Positions 22,293 through 29,802 are shown, numbered from the stretch's first letter. The stretch: 34,202 nucleotides of DNA from CAZMGG01 sp964565715 (GCA_964565715.1 CAZMGG010000052.1:1-34202); one strand, 5' to 3'. Translations and numbers: made by a program. The notes: generated by a model from the letters alone, not told the origin.

Positions 22293-23215
22293 CGGCGACG
22301 TCGAGTGCATCACGAAGACGGGTCAGCTTCTTCATGCTGTGTGGTGGCGCGATCCTTGCCAGCGTCGTGCTCTGCGTTCTGTGGGTCCTGATGTCCTCGG
22401 ATGTGGTGCCCCGGGCGATCGATGCCTCCGAGGAGGCCCATGACGTTGCCCGCGCCGAACAGGTGTTTGCAGCGGCCGACACGAGGTGGGTTGACGAACT
22501 GCGGTCGGGCCAGCGCGTCGAGATCTACGGAAGCCCGCAGCGACTCGAGCGCGACGTGCCGGACAAGGTGATCCAGTCTCTCGGACCCCTGCCTCCAGAG
22601 CAGGTGGAGCGAGTGCGGGGAGCACTCTCGCTCACCGACAGCTGGGCCGAGGTCCTGAAGGCACAGACCAAGGCTGAGGCCTCCAACGACTCCGTGACGT
22701 ATCAGAAGTTCCTCGAGGAGTTGACGAGCCACGCCAAGCACGAAGCGGCATTGAAGCTGCTCGATCGCGGCGACTACATCACTACGCCAGCCTGGACCAT
22801 CCTGCCGCAGTTGCCCGACAACTACCTGACCCTGGGGTTCATGGGTATTGGCAAGATCGACGGTCAGCGTGTGGATGTGTGGTTTCTCCTCGACAAGGGC
22901 GAGTTCGCAGAGATGCGGACCAGATGGGAGGCCGTGCGTGAAATGGATGCCGCGGCGGTGCAGGCGGAGGTAGAAGCGTTCAACTCCCTGCCGTTCGAAG
23001 AACGGGGACGCCGGGTGAAGGCGCACTACGCTGCCTTGCGCCAGATGGCAGTGTTGGGCCGACGCACGTCCGGCAACGAGGCGCAGGGCCGGCGCCCTCC
23101 CGACGAGCAGACGCAGAAGGAGATGGCCGAACTCAGGCGAGAGGTGATTCCAGGCAGATTCAACATCGATCGGCAGCGCTTCGTGATTGCCGCGGCCAAG
23201 CGACACATCCAGTAG
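22289..23215 (+). CDS. Membrane-anchored protein of unknown function (308 aa)
   Basis: Starts MTATSSASRRRVSFFMLCGG, with one N-terminal membrane helix (FFMLCGGAILASVVLCVLWVLM) and then a soluble, mostly helical domain with charged residues (RWVDELRSGQRVEIYGSPQR, PLPPEQVERVRGALSL, FLEELTSHAKHEAALKLLD). The type II orientation (basic N-terminus inside) places the domain outside the cytoplasm. A repeated PPDEQTQKEMAELRREV region near the end may be a coiled coil. No domain was recognised. Third codon positions are less GC-rich than in the flanking genes, a possible sign of more recent acquisition. It is coupled to the small upstream ORF. About 90 bp separate it from the RNase HI gene. Confidence 0.7.
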   Translation: MTATSSASRRRVSFFMLCGGAILASVVLCVLWVLMSSDVVPRAIDASEEAHDVARAEQVFAAADTRWVDELRSGQRVEIYGSPQRLERDVPDKVIQSLGPLPPEQVERVRGALSLTDSWAEVLKAQTKAEASNDSVTYQKFLEELTSHAKHEAALKLLDRGDYITTPAWTILPQLPDNYLTLGFMGIGKIDGQRVDVWFLLDKGEFAEMRTRWEAVREMDAAAVQAEVEAFNSLPFEERGRRVKAHYAALRQMAVLGRRTSGNEAQGRRPPDEQTQKEMAELRREVIPGRFNIDRQRFVIAAAKRHIQ

Positions 23216-23305
23216 GGCTTCGCGGCAAAGGGATGCCGCCGCCGCGTAGACCCAACCCCCGAGCCAGCAGTTGCAGGGTTGCACGGACGCGCCGCCCGCG
23301 TTCCG

Positions 23306-23794
23306 ATGCGCCGGATGACCGAGCGACCGCGGGTGACGATCTACAGCGATGGCGCGTGCGTGGGCAATCCCGGCCCCGGCGGCTACGGCACCATCCTGCT
23401 GCTGCGGGACGGCACAGCCCGCCGCGAGCTGTCGGCGGGCTTCCGCCGCACCACCAACAACCGCATGGAACTGCTGGGCGCGATCGCCGGGCTGGAGGCC
23501 CTGACGGTGCCGTGCGAGGTCGTCGTCCATTCCGACTCGCGCTACCTGGTGGACGCGATGGAGAAGGGCTGGCTGCGCGGCTGGGTCCGGAAGGGCTGGG
23601 TCACGTCCGAGAAGCAGCCGGTGAAGAACCAGGACCTCTGGCGCCGCGTGCTGCAGCTCGTCGAGGTCCACACCGTCGCCTGGCGCTGGGTGAAGGGGCA
23701 CGCCGGTCATCCGGAGAACGAGCGCTGCGACGCCCTGGCCAACGCCGCCGCCCGCGGCCGCGATCTCGCGATCGACGAGGGCGGGCTGCCGTAG
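23306..23794 (+). CDS. rnhA: Ribonuclease HI
   Basis: 162 residues. RNase HI cleaves the RNA strand of RNA-DNA hybrids such as R-loops and primers. The catalytic D-E-D-D set is complete: Asp in YSDGACVGNPGPGGYG, Glu in NNRMELLGAI, Asp in VVHSDSRYLVDAM and Asp in NERCDALAN. The flexible His loop is present as VKGHAGHPEN, and the basic handle region is WLRGWVRKGWVTSEKQPVKNQDLW. The start at 23306 (MRRMTERPRVTIYSDG) or 23315 (MTERP) gives the standard length; an earlier TTG is less likely. Cytoplasmic. It converges with an RNase HII-like gene, 15 bp apart. Confidence 0.95.
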   Translation: MRRMTERPRVTIYSDGACVGNPGPGGYGTILLLRDGTARRELSAGFRRTTNNRMELLGAIAGLEALTVPCEVVVHSDSRYLVDAMEKGWLRGWVRKGWVTSEKQPVKNQDLWRRVLQLVEVHTVAWRWVKGHAGHPENERCDALANAAARGRDLAIDEGGLP

Positions 23795-23809
23795 GCCGCC
23801 CCGACGCCC

Positions 23810-24793
23810 TCAGCGCACCCGCACCAGCAGCTCGCGGGGCACCGCCAGCCGGTCCAGGTGCGGGGCAAGGTCCTGCAGGAAGCGGTGGCCGTCGGTGTAG
23901 TAGCCGGCGGTCGGCTGCAGGCCCGGCACGCGCGCCAGGAACCACTGGTTCAGCACATGCACCATCAGCTCGCGCAGGTACTTCGCGCAGCAGCTCGCCA
24001 GCGCCGTCGGGAAGGCGCGGTCCTCGGCCTTCTCGGCGAACGTCACCGTCACCGCGTCGCCGGTCCCGCCGATGCGATAGACCGACATGTGCGGCTCCTC
24101 GCTGACGATCTGCACGGACGCGCCGGGGCGGAGGTCCAGCAGGTCGCGGGCGTAGTGCATGCGGCCGCCGGCGCGGTCGGCCACCAGGTGGGCACCGTCG
24201 GGCAGCGCCGCCAGCACGGCGCCGATCACCTCGGCGTAGGCGCGGAAGTGGGCGCGGGACTTGTTGTCGGTGGCCTCGATCAGGCTGTTCCACTCGGCGA
24301 CGTCGACGGGTCGGATGGCCAGCTGCAGGACCTGCACGCGGGCCTGCTGCAGGCTGCGGGCCAGCAGCTCGGACTGCAGTTCGAGCCAGGCCGGATCGGC
24401 CTGCAGGGGCAGGGGCAGGTCCAGGTCCTGGTACCAGGGGCAGCGCCGCAGGGCGGCGAGGTCGGCGCCGAGAGCGGCGAGCCATTCCGCCAGGGTGGCC
24501 GGCAGGCGGCCGTGGCGGGCGCCCCAGAAGGTCAGCACCGTCTCCTCCAGGCGCAGGAGGCCGTGGTCGCCGGCGTTGACCTTCTTGCTGTCGGCCACGC
24601 GGATCCGGCCCTTGGCATGGCGATGACGGCTCACGCGGCCGCGCAGGAGGTGCCAGGGATCGGCGCCCGCGGGGCCGGCCATGGCGACGCCGGCCACCAC
24701 CAGCGGTCCCAGGATGGGGCCGAGGCCGGCCTCGTCGACGCCGGCCTGACAGTTCATCGCCAGCGGGCCGGCGGCCGATAGATCGGGTGCCAT
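23810..24793 (-). CDS. RNase HII-like protein, enlarged variant
   Basis: About 327 residues (315 from the alternative ATG at 24757, MNCQAG). The DEAGRGP signature of RNase HII appears as VDEAGLGPILGPLVVAG, the second motif as ADSKKVN, the third acidic residue in LVADRAGGRMHY, and the final helix as SCCAKYLRELMVHVLNQWF. This supports the RNase H fold and three or four metal-binding acids. A usual RNase HII is about 200 residues, so there are insertions: residues 55-165 contain a large helical stretch (LLRGRVSRHRHAKGR to WLELQSELLARSLQQARVQV). The Arg of DEAGRGP is Leu and the Gly-Arg-Gly loop is changed, so recognition of single ribonucleotides may differ. The start of the longer form shares the CATG at 24791-24794 with the receiver-like gene on the other strand. 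Confidence 0.82.
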   Translation of the reverse strand: MAPDLSAAGPLAMNCQAGVDEAGLGPILGPLVVAGVAMAGPAGADPWHLLRGRVSRHRHAKGRIRVADSKKVNAGDHGLLRLEETVLTFWGARHGRLPATLAEWLAALGADLAALRRCPWYQDLDLPLPLQADPAWLELQSELLARSLQQARVQVLQLAIRPVDVAEWNSLIEATDNKSRAHFRAYAEVIGAVLAALPDGAHLVADRAGGRMHYARDLLDLRPGASVQIVSEEPHMSVYRIGGTGDAVTVTFAEKAEDRAFPTALASCCAKYLRELMVHVLNQWFLARVPGLQPTAGYYTDGHRFLQDLAPHLDRLAVPRELLVRVR

Positions 24794-25211
24794 GGAAGTG
24801 CTGCTCATCGTCAAGGATCCGCTGGTACGGGATCAGGTCAAGGTCGGACTGGCGCAGTTCTCCGAGTTCACGGTGACGGTGGGCATCGGCTACGAGGGGC
24901 TCAACGAGCTGCGCCTGAAGCCCTTCGACTGCGTGTTCCTCGGCGTCGACCCGCGCGACAAGGAAACCATGCGCTGGCTGCAGCACCTGCGTTCGTTCGA
25001 CAAGACCACCGAACTGGTGGTGCTGGCGGACGGCCGGCAGATCAAGGAGCTGGCGGCGGTGAAGAGCCGCTGGGACATCCACTCCTTCCTGCAGACGCCG
25101 GTGGCGGTGAAGGAGTTCTTCGCCTTCGTCGGCCGCTTCCTGGAGCGCCGGTCGGACCGGCACGGCGCGGTGCGGAAGTCGACGCGCGGGCGGCAGCCGA
25201 CCAACGCCTAG
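24792..25211 (+). CDS. Degenerate response-regulator receiver (pseudo-receiver)
   Basis: 139 residues of a CheY-like fold alone, plus a basic tail (RSDRHGAVRKSTRGRQPTNA). The start MEVLLIVKDPLVRDQVKVGL matches the first strand and acidic pocket, with only one Asp (D9). The strand that normally ends with the phosphorylated Asp is FDCVFLGVD, so that position is Gly51 with Asp53 two residues on. The conserved Lys of the last loop is Thr102 (FLQTPV). The domain therefore probably cannot be phosphorylated in the usual way and acts as a protein-binding module. No histidine kinase or output domain is adjacent. Its start codon touches that of the RNase HII-like gene on the opposite strand. It ends 35 bp before the Pus10-like gene. 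Confidence 0.75.
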   Translation: MEVLLIVKDPLVRDQVKVGLAQFSEFTVTVGIGYEGLNELRLKPFDCVFLGVDPRDKETMRWLQHLRSFDKTTELVVLADGRQIKELAAVKSRWDIHSFLQTPVAVKEFFAFVGRFLERRSDRHGAVRKSTRGRQPTNA

Positions 25212-25233
25212 CGGGGCCCGGGGGCGCGCCTCC

Positions 25234-25239
25234 TATACT
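25234..25239 (+). promoter_or_regulatory. -10-like box just before the Pus10-like start
   Basis: TATACT ends seven bases before the GTG at 25247, so transcription would begin at or next to the start codon. No ribosome-binding site is seen in front of this GTG. A -35 is not evident. It fits a leaderless mRNA. Confidence 0.35.
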
Positions 25240-25246
25240 CCCGCGG

Positions 25247-26113
25247 GTGACCGACGCCGATCGCGGCAACGACCGCCGCAACCTGTATCTCGAATCGCGC
25301 TACCGCAAGCTCGCACGGGGCCTGCCGCAGACCATCTTCTACTGCCCGGTGTGCAAGGGCGACCGGCGCCGGCGGAAGGACTGCGCGCACTGCCAGGGGG
25401 CGGGCAAGCTGTCCGAGGAGTCGGTGCAGGAGCTGATCGGCCGGCGGCTGCTGCCGGCGTTCCGGGCGCGCACCGGCGTGTTCCACGGCGCCGGGCGCGA
25501 GGATCGGGACGTGCTGATGCTGGGCCGGGGCCGGCCGTTCGTCTACGAGGTGGTCGGCGCCCGCAACCTGGACGTCGACCTGGAGGCGCTGCGGCGCGAG
25601 ATCGAGGCGCGCAGCAACGGCGGCGTCGAGCTGGCGCCGTTCGTGCGAGTGTCGCGGAGCCGGGTGCCGTTCTGGAAGAACACGCACTTCGACAAGATCT
25701 ACCGTGCCGAGGTGGCCACCACCGGCGCGCCGGAGCCGGAACGGCTGCGGGCCGCCGCCGCGTTCGCCGGCAGCATCGTGCAGCGCACGCCGCAGCGGGT
25801 GGCGCATCGGCGGGCCGACCTGGATCGCGAGCGGCAGGTGGCGGTGCTGTCGCTGACGGCGCTCGGGCCCGAACGGTTCGAGGTGCGGATGCGCTGCCAG
25901 CACGGCACCTACGTCAAGGAGTGGATCTCCGGTGACGAGGGGCGCACCGAGCCGAGCCTCGCCGGCATCCTCGGCGTGCCGAGCCGCTGTGAGATCCTCG
26001 ACGTCGAGGAGATCCTGTGCGACGACGTGCCGGCGGAGGCCCTGCCGATGCCGGCGGGGCGGCGCGACGGGCCCGGTCAGAGCCCGAGCACCGAGCGCAC
26101 CGACGCGGGGTAG
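25247..26113 (+). CDS. Pus10-like tRNA pseudouridine synthase (bacterial)
   Basis: 288 residues. Pus10 makes pseudouridine 54/55 in tRNA of archaea and eukaryotes; most bacteria use TruB for 55. The N-terminus reads NLYLESRYRKLARGLPQTI as in archaeal Pus10, followed by a zinc-knuckle-like set (Cys33, Cys36, Cys46, Cys49 in YCPVC and CAHC) and SVQELIG. The catalytic motif is GREDRD in FHGAGREDRDVLMLGRGRPF (Asp88 the likely nucleophile). HFDKIYRAEV, IVQRTPQRVAHRRADLDRER, HGTYVKEWISGDEGRTEPS and LDVEEI follow in the correct order. The usual archaeal protein is over 400 residues; here most of the N-terminal THUMP-like domain is absent. The GTG start is probably leaderless. Its 3' end overlaps the convergent membrane gene by 37 bp. 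Confidence 0.88.
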   Translation: MTDADRGNDRRNLYLESRYRKLARGLPQTIFYCPVCKGDRRRRKDCAHCQGAGKLSEESVQELIGRRLLPAFRARTGVFHGAGREDRDVLMLGRGRPFVYEVVGARNLDVDLEALRREIEARSNGGVELAPFVRVSRSRVPFWKNTHFDKIYRAEVATTGAPEPERLRAAAAFAGSIVQRTPQRVAHRRADLDRERQVAVLSLTALGPERFEVRMRCQHGTYVKEWISGDEGRTEPSLAGILGVPSRCEILDVEEILCDDVPAEALPMPAGRRDGPGQSPSTERTDAG

Positions 26114-28053
26114 TCGCGGTCGAGCTGGAAGCGCAGCAGCGAGCGGGCCCGGTGGGTGGGCCGGAAGTCACCGTGCACGACGCGCTTGGTGTGGATCCCG
26201 CCGCGGGGTTCGAAGCGGGCGTCGGCCGACAGCGAGCCCGCCTCCACCAGCACCGGGAACTCGGTGGCGAGGTCGTGGATCGCCGGCACCTCGAGCCCGC
26301 GCAGGACGTGGGTCTCGCCGGTGCGGGCCCAGCAGCCCTCGACGAAGAACTTGAGCAGGTCGATGTGGCCGTCGGGTTCGACGATGGTGCCGTGATTGCC
26401 GATCACGCTGCACAGGTAGCCCGTGGCGGTGAAGAACGTGATCCGGTAGGCCTCGGGACGCACGCCCGGAGTGCGGATCTGGATCTGCAGGCGGTTGTCC
26501 GCCAGCCTGCGGATGGCGTCGTCCCGCAGGTCGGTGCCGCCGCTCACCTCGAGCGGCAGTTCGGGCAGTTCCTCGGCCGCGGCCGGCCGGAGGTCGTCGG
26601 GGTCGGCGAACCAGAGCGTCGTGCCGCCGGGCAGCGCGAACGGCGCCCGGTCCGCGGCCCACAGGCGCCAGACGCCAGGGACCTCCGCCGCGGGGCGCAG
26701 GGCGAGCAGGCGCACGCTGCCGCCGGCGAACGGCTGCTGCAGCAGCCGGTCCGTGCCATAGTGGAACTGCAGCACCGAGCCGGCGCGGTTGACGTGGGGC
26801 AGTCCGGCCACGAACAGCTCGTTCTGGGTGGCGCCGGCGGCGTGGTGCAGCAGCGTGGCGTGCATCAGCGCCGATTCCCGGTCGGCCCGCAGGTAGTCGA
26901 TGCGGATCGCCACCAGGGCCGGCAACGTCACCAGCAGCCCGAGCGCGATGGTCATGCGTCCGGGCAGGGCCACGACGGCGGCCAGCGCGATGGACGCGAA
27001 GTAGAAGTAGCGCAGGTTGTGGACGTTGCCCGAGTCGGCCCAGAAAGGGGCGGTGGGCGCGGCGGCGACCAGGAACAGCAGCAGCAGCGCCGCCAGGCCG
27101 GGCCAGCGGCGGGGCCGCAGCCAGAACGCGACCGCCACCAGGGTCGGCAGCAGACCGATCCAGGACAGGTAGCCGCGGGCCGAGACGAACACCTCGGCGC
27201 GGGGGTTGCCGGCGGTCCAGCGCAGCGGGTTGAGCAGGTTGACGGTGATCTCGCCGAGGCCGTGCGCCATCGGCAGCGGCTGGAGGTGCGCGCCGCCGTA
27301 GCCGCCGAGCGGCGTGCCGAGCACCATCGCCCGCCAGCCGAACATCAGGACGAGGACGAGGAAGTGCGGCCAGCTGGCCAGCAGGCCCTGGCGCAGCCGT
27401 TGCGTGACGCCGCCGCGGTGGCGCAGCGCCACCACCAGCAGGACCAGGGGCGGCACGGCGAACGCCAGTTCCTTGCTGCAGAGCGCCAGCAGGCACGCCA
27501 GCACCGACAGGGCGCGGGCGCCGCGGATGCCCTCTCCCCCCCGCAGGGCCAGCCAGATGCTGAGCAGACACCACAGCACCGTATGGCCGTCGACGCGGCC
27601 GACGGTCCACAGCAGGGCGCCGGCGTGGGCGGGCTGCAGGCTCCAGAGCGCGGCGGTGGCGAATGCGGCGCCGGGCGCGACGAAGCGCAGTCCGATCAGT
27701 CCGACCAGCAGCGCGTTGAGTCCGTGCACCAGCACGTTGCTGAAGTGCGCGAGCCAGGGATCGGAGCCGCCGGCCATGTAGTCGAACCAGAAGCTCAGCG
27801 TGATCAGCGGCCGGTAGAACAGCCAGATGTCCTGGGAGCCGTACTGCGGCCCGATGAAGTCGCCGAGCGCACGGGTCAGGCTGCGGGCGTAGTGCAGCGC
27901 CAGGTAGTCGTCGCTCTGCCAGTACGGCTGGAACGGCCACCAGGCCGCCAGGGCCAGGATCGGCAGGAGCCAGAACCAGCCGGGCAGCGGCGTGGGCGGT
28001 TCGGGCGACGGATCGACGGGGTGGATGCCGGCGGTTGGCAGGGGGCGAGCCAT
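26077..28053 (-). CDS. Multi-pass membrane protein, GT-C glycosyltransferase-like
   Basis: 658 residues. About ten to twelve helices fill the first 430 residues (from FWLLPILALAAWWPF to MTIALGLLVTLPALVAI). An acidic pair just after the first helix (YWQSDDYLALHYARSL) is where GT-C lipid-phosphosugar-dependent glycosyltransferases carry their catalytic Asp residues. The last 220 residues form a soluble, beta-rich extracytoplasmic domain (PFALPGGTTLWFADPDDLRP, IQIRTPGVRPEAYRITFFTATG). The GT-C call is by topology and motif position only; it could also be a membrane protein of unknown type. The ATG at 28053 (MARPLPTAGIHP) lies 8 bp after the FabZ-like stop, so the two are probably co-transcribed. 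Confidence 0.68.
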   Translation of the reverse strand: MARPLPTAGIHPVDPSPEPPTPLPGWFWLLPILALAAWWPFQPYWQSDDYLALHYARSLTRALGDFIGPQYGSQDIWLFYRPLITLSFWFDYMAGGSDPWLAHFSNVLVHGLNALLVGLIGLRFVAPGAAFATAALWSLQPAHAGALLWTVGRVDGHTVLWCLLSIWLALRGGEGIRGARALSVLACLLALCSKELAFAVPPLVLLVVALRHRGGVTQRLRQGLLASWPHFLVLVLMFGWRAMVLGTPLGGYGGAHLQPLPMAHGLGEITVNLLNPLRWTAGNPRAEVFVSARGYLSWIGLLPTLVAVAFWLRPRRWPGLAALLLLFLVAAAPTAPFWADSGNVHNLRYFYFASIALAAVVALPGRMTIALGLLVTLPALVAIRIDYLRADRESALMHATLLHHAAGATQNELFVAGLPHVNRAGSVLQFHYGTDRLLQQPFAGGSVRLLALRPAAEVPGVWRLWAADRAPFALPGGTTLWFADPDDLRPAAAEELPELPLEVSGGTDLRDDAIRRLADNRLQIQIRTPGVRPEAYRITFFTATGYLCSVIGNHGTIVEPDGHIDLLKFFVEGCWARTGETHVLRGLEVPAIHDLATEFPVLVEAGSLSADARFEPRGGIHTKRVVHGDFRPTHRARSLLRFQLDRDYPASVRSVLGL

Positions 28054-28061
28054 GCCGGTGC

Positions 28062-28541
28062 TCAGATCAGCACGCCGAGCAGCTCCAACTCCATCACGCG
28101 GGCGCCGTTGCACCACGCTTCCGCCTCGTAGCGCGCCAGTCGCTGGCCGGAGATGGTGCCGCGGCCGGCGACGAAGTAGACGCGCGCGGGGGGCTTCACC
28201 TGACCGCGGAAGCGGACCGAGTTGAGGCCGCCGAGCCCGACGAAACGCCCCTCGGGCCAGCCGGCGGTCAGCTTGATCAGGACGCTGGCCGCCTGGGCGC
28301 CGCCCTCGATCATGAGCACGCCCGGCATCAGCGGGTTGCCGGGGATGTGGCCCTTCGCCCACCACGCGTCGGCCGGCCAGTCCTTGTAGGCGACGATCAG
28401 GTCCCGCTCGGTGTCGAGGTGGCAGACGCCGTCCAGCAGGGTGAACTCGTGCCGGTGGGGCACGATCGAGCGCAGTTCCTCCGTGCTCACCACGTCACGG
28501 GTGAGATCGAGGGAAGCCAGGTCGACCAGCGGAGGCGCCAT
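28062..28541 (-). CDS. FabZ/FabA-like hotdog dehydratase
   Basis: 159 residues with the hotdog fold of 3-hydroxyacyl-ACP dehydratase. The substrate-binding start is VPHRHEFTLLDGV, and the catalytic His lies in KGHIPGNPLMPGVLMIEGGAQAA, matching the family pattern GHFPxxPxxPGVxxxExxAQ with Ile for Phe. FVGLGGLNSVRFRGQVKPPARVYF follows, as in FabZ. The enzyme dehydrates 3-hydroxyacyl-ACP in fatty acid elongation, but a role for a specialised lipid with the neighbouring membrane glycosyltransferase-like protein is possible. The start at 28541 is supported by a promoter-like element ending eight bases upstream. Confidence 0.86.
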   Translation of the reverse strand: MAPPLVDLASLDLTRDVVSTEELRSIVPHRHEFTLLDGVCHLDTERDLIVAYKDWPADAWWAKGHIPGNPLMPGVLMIEGGAQAASVLIKLTAGWPEGRFVGLGGLNSVRFRGQVKPPARVYFVAGRGTISGQRLARYEAEAWCNGARVMELELLGVLI

Positions 28542-28549
28542 GGCGGCGG

Positions 28550-28578
28550 ACGGTACTGAGCGGCCCGCCGGGGGGCAA
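28550..28578 (-). promoter_or_regulatory. Candidate promoter giving an almost leaderless FabZ-like mRNA
   Basis: On the minus strand TTGCCC (28578-28573) and TACCGT (28555-28550) are 17 bp apart. TACCGT ends eight bases before the ATG at 28541, so transcription would begin at or beside the start codon. It is the best-formed of several such sites in the window. Confidence 0.45.
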
Positions 28579-28595
28579 ACGCTGACTCGCCGAGC

Positions 28596-29702
28596 TCAGC
28601 GGATCCTGGCCATCTGGAAGACCTGGGCTTCCGGCGGCGTGTCCTGCTTGATCGTGATGGTGCGGGAGCGCCGCTCGAAGTCGGTCTTGAAGACGTCGAT
28701 CTGGTAGTTGCCGGGGGCCAGGTAGGGGAACGAGGCGTTGCCGGCGTAGTCGGTCACGGCCTCCAGCGGCGAGTGCACGGTCCGGTCGGTGGCCAGCAGC
28801 TTCACCGTGGCCTCCGCGATGCCGTAGCCGACCCCGTCGCGCACCGACACGGTGAGCGGCAGCCCGCGGGGCACCAGCACGGTGAGGCCCTGGGCCTGGA
28901 TCGTGCCGTCGCGCAGCACGCCGGCGCCGGGCTGCATGGTCAGCTCCACCGGATCCGCCAGCGGGCGTTCGACGTGACCGACGAAGATGCGGTAGTCGCC
29001 GGCCAGCACGTCGTCGAACACGGCGACGCCGAAGTTGTCGCTGGTGCCGCGGTAGGACGGCCGGCCGGGGGGCTCGCCCTGGGGCAGCAGGAACACCTCG
29101 GTGTCGACCACGGCGAGACGGTCCTGGTCGCGCAGCAGGATGGAGCACGGCGCACCCGGGGTCACCGCCAGCAGCACCTCCTGCAGCGGCTGCTCCCTGG
29201 TGATCGTGACGGTCTGCTGGCTGCCGTTCAGGCCCGGCGACCAGCTGCGCACCACGTAGCCGTACTCCGAGAACGGGACGTCACGGATCTCGAAGGTCGG
29301 CGTGCCGATGCCCAGCTTCAGCGGGACGATGCGGCGGAAGGGCTGCACCATGGCGCCGTCGGCGCCCTGCCACGGCGTGCGGTTCTCCTCGATCACCACC
29401 GAGATCGACTGCAGGCGCACCATCACCGAGGCGGCGAGCTGGATGTCGCCGAGGATCATCCCCGACGTCCAACCTGCGGTGTCCACCGTGGCGCGGGCCG
29501 CTGCGGGGGCCGCCGGACCGAGGTCGCCGGCCACCGCCGGCCCGGGCAGGGGGGCCACCTCGGGCGCGGCGTTCCCCGGGGGCGCGGGCTCCGGACGCGT
29601 TCCGGCCTCGACGGGGTGCTCGGTGCCGGTGAGCAGCAGCACGGCGGTGGCTGCCAGCAGGCTGAGGAAGCCCAGGACCAGGAACGTGTCGCGGGAACGC
29701 AT
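28596..29702 (-). CDS. Membrane-anchored protein with carboxypeptidase-regulatory-like repeats
   Basis: 368 residues. The N-terminus has a signal anchor (FLVLGFLSLLAATAVLLLTG) and then a Pro/Ala-rich linker to about residue 75. Two or three carboxypeptidase-regulatory-like (transthyretin-type) modules follow: EVFLLPQGEPPGRPSYRGTS then GVAVFDDVLAGDYRIFVGH, and EATVKLLATDRTVHSP then ASFPYLAPGNYQIDVFKTDF. An ASPxx-like first block has IRDVPFSEYGYVVRSWSPG. Such modules bind or scaffold at the cell surface in Planctomycetota. No enzyme domain. The start MRSRDTFLVLG at 29702 is preferred over longer readings for its signal anchor. It is divergent from the 29803 gene with 100 bp between. Confidence 0.73.
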   Translation of the reverse strand: MRSRDTFLVLGFLSLLAATAVLLLTGTEHPVEAGTRPEPAPPGNAAPEVAPLPGPAVAGDLGPAAPAAARATVDTAGWTSGMILGDIQLAASVMVRLQSISVVIEENRTPWQGADGAMVQPFRRIVPLKLGIGTPTFEIRDVPFSEYGYVVRSWSPGLNGSQQTVTITREQPLQEVLLAVTPGAPCSILLRDQDRLAVVDTEVFLLPQGEPPGRPSYRGTSDNFGVAVFDDVLAGDYRIFVGHVERPLADPVELTMQPGAGVLRDGTIQAQGLTVLVPRGLPLTVSVRDGVGYGIAEATVKLLATDRTVHSPLEAVTDYAGNASFPYLAPGNYQIDVFKTDFERRSRTITIKQDTPPEAQVFQMARIR

Positions 29703-29740
29703 CGAGGGGGGAAGGCCAGCGCGAATGCGCGTGCCCGGAA

Positions 29741-29748
29741 ATAGTATC
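29741..29748. promoter_or_regulatory. Near-palindromic A+T-rich site between divergent genes
   Basis: The octamer ATAGTATC gives TAGTAT on the plus strand and TACTAT on the minus strand, both usable as a -10. It is the only A+T-rich spot in the 100 bp between the two starts (29702 minus, 29803 plus), so it may serve both. No clear -35 on either side. Confidence 0.3.
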
Positions 29749-29802
29749 CCACCACCTCGCCGCAACAGCCTGCGCGGCGCAATCGGCCACCCAGATCTCC
29801 CC

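Noticed and set aside
23279..23305. TTG start for RNase HI
   Set aside because: ATG at 23306 or 23315 gives the normal family N-terminus.
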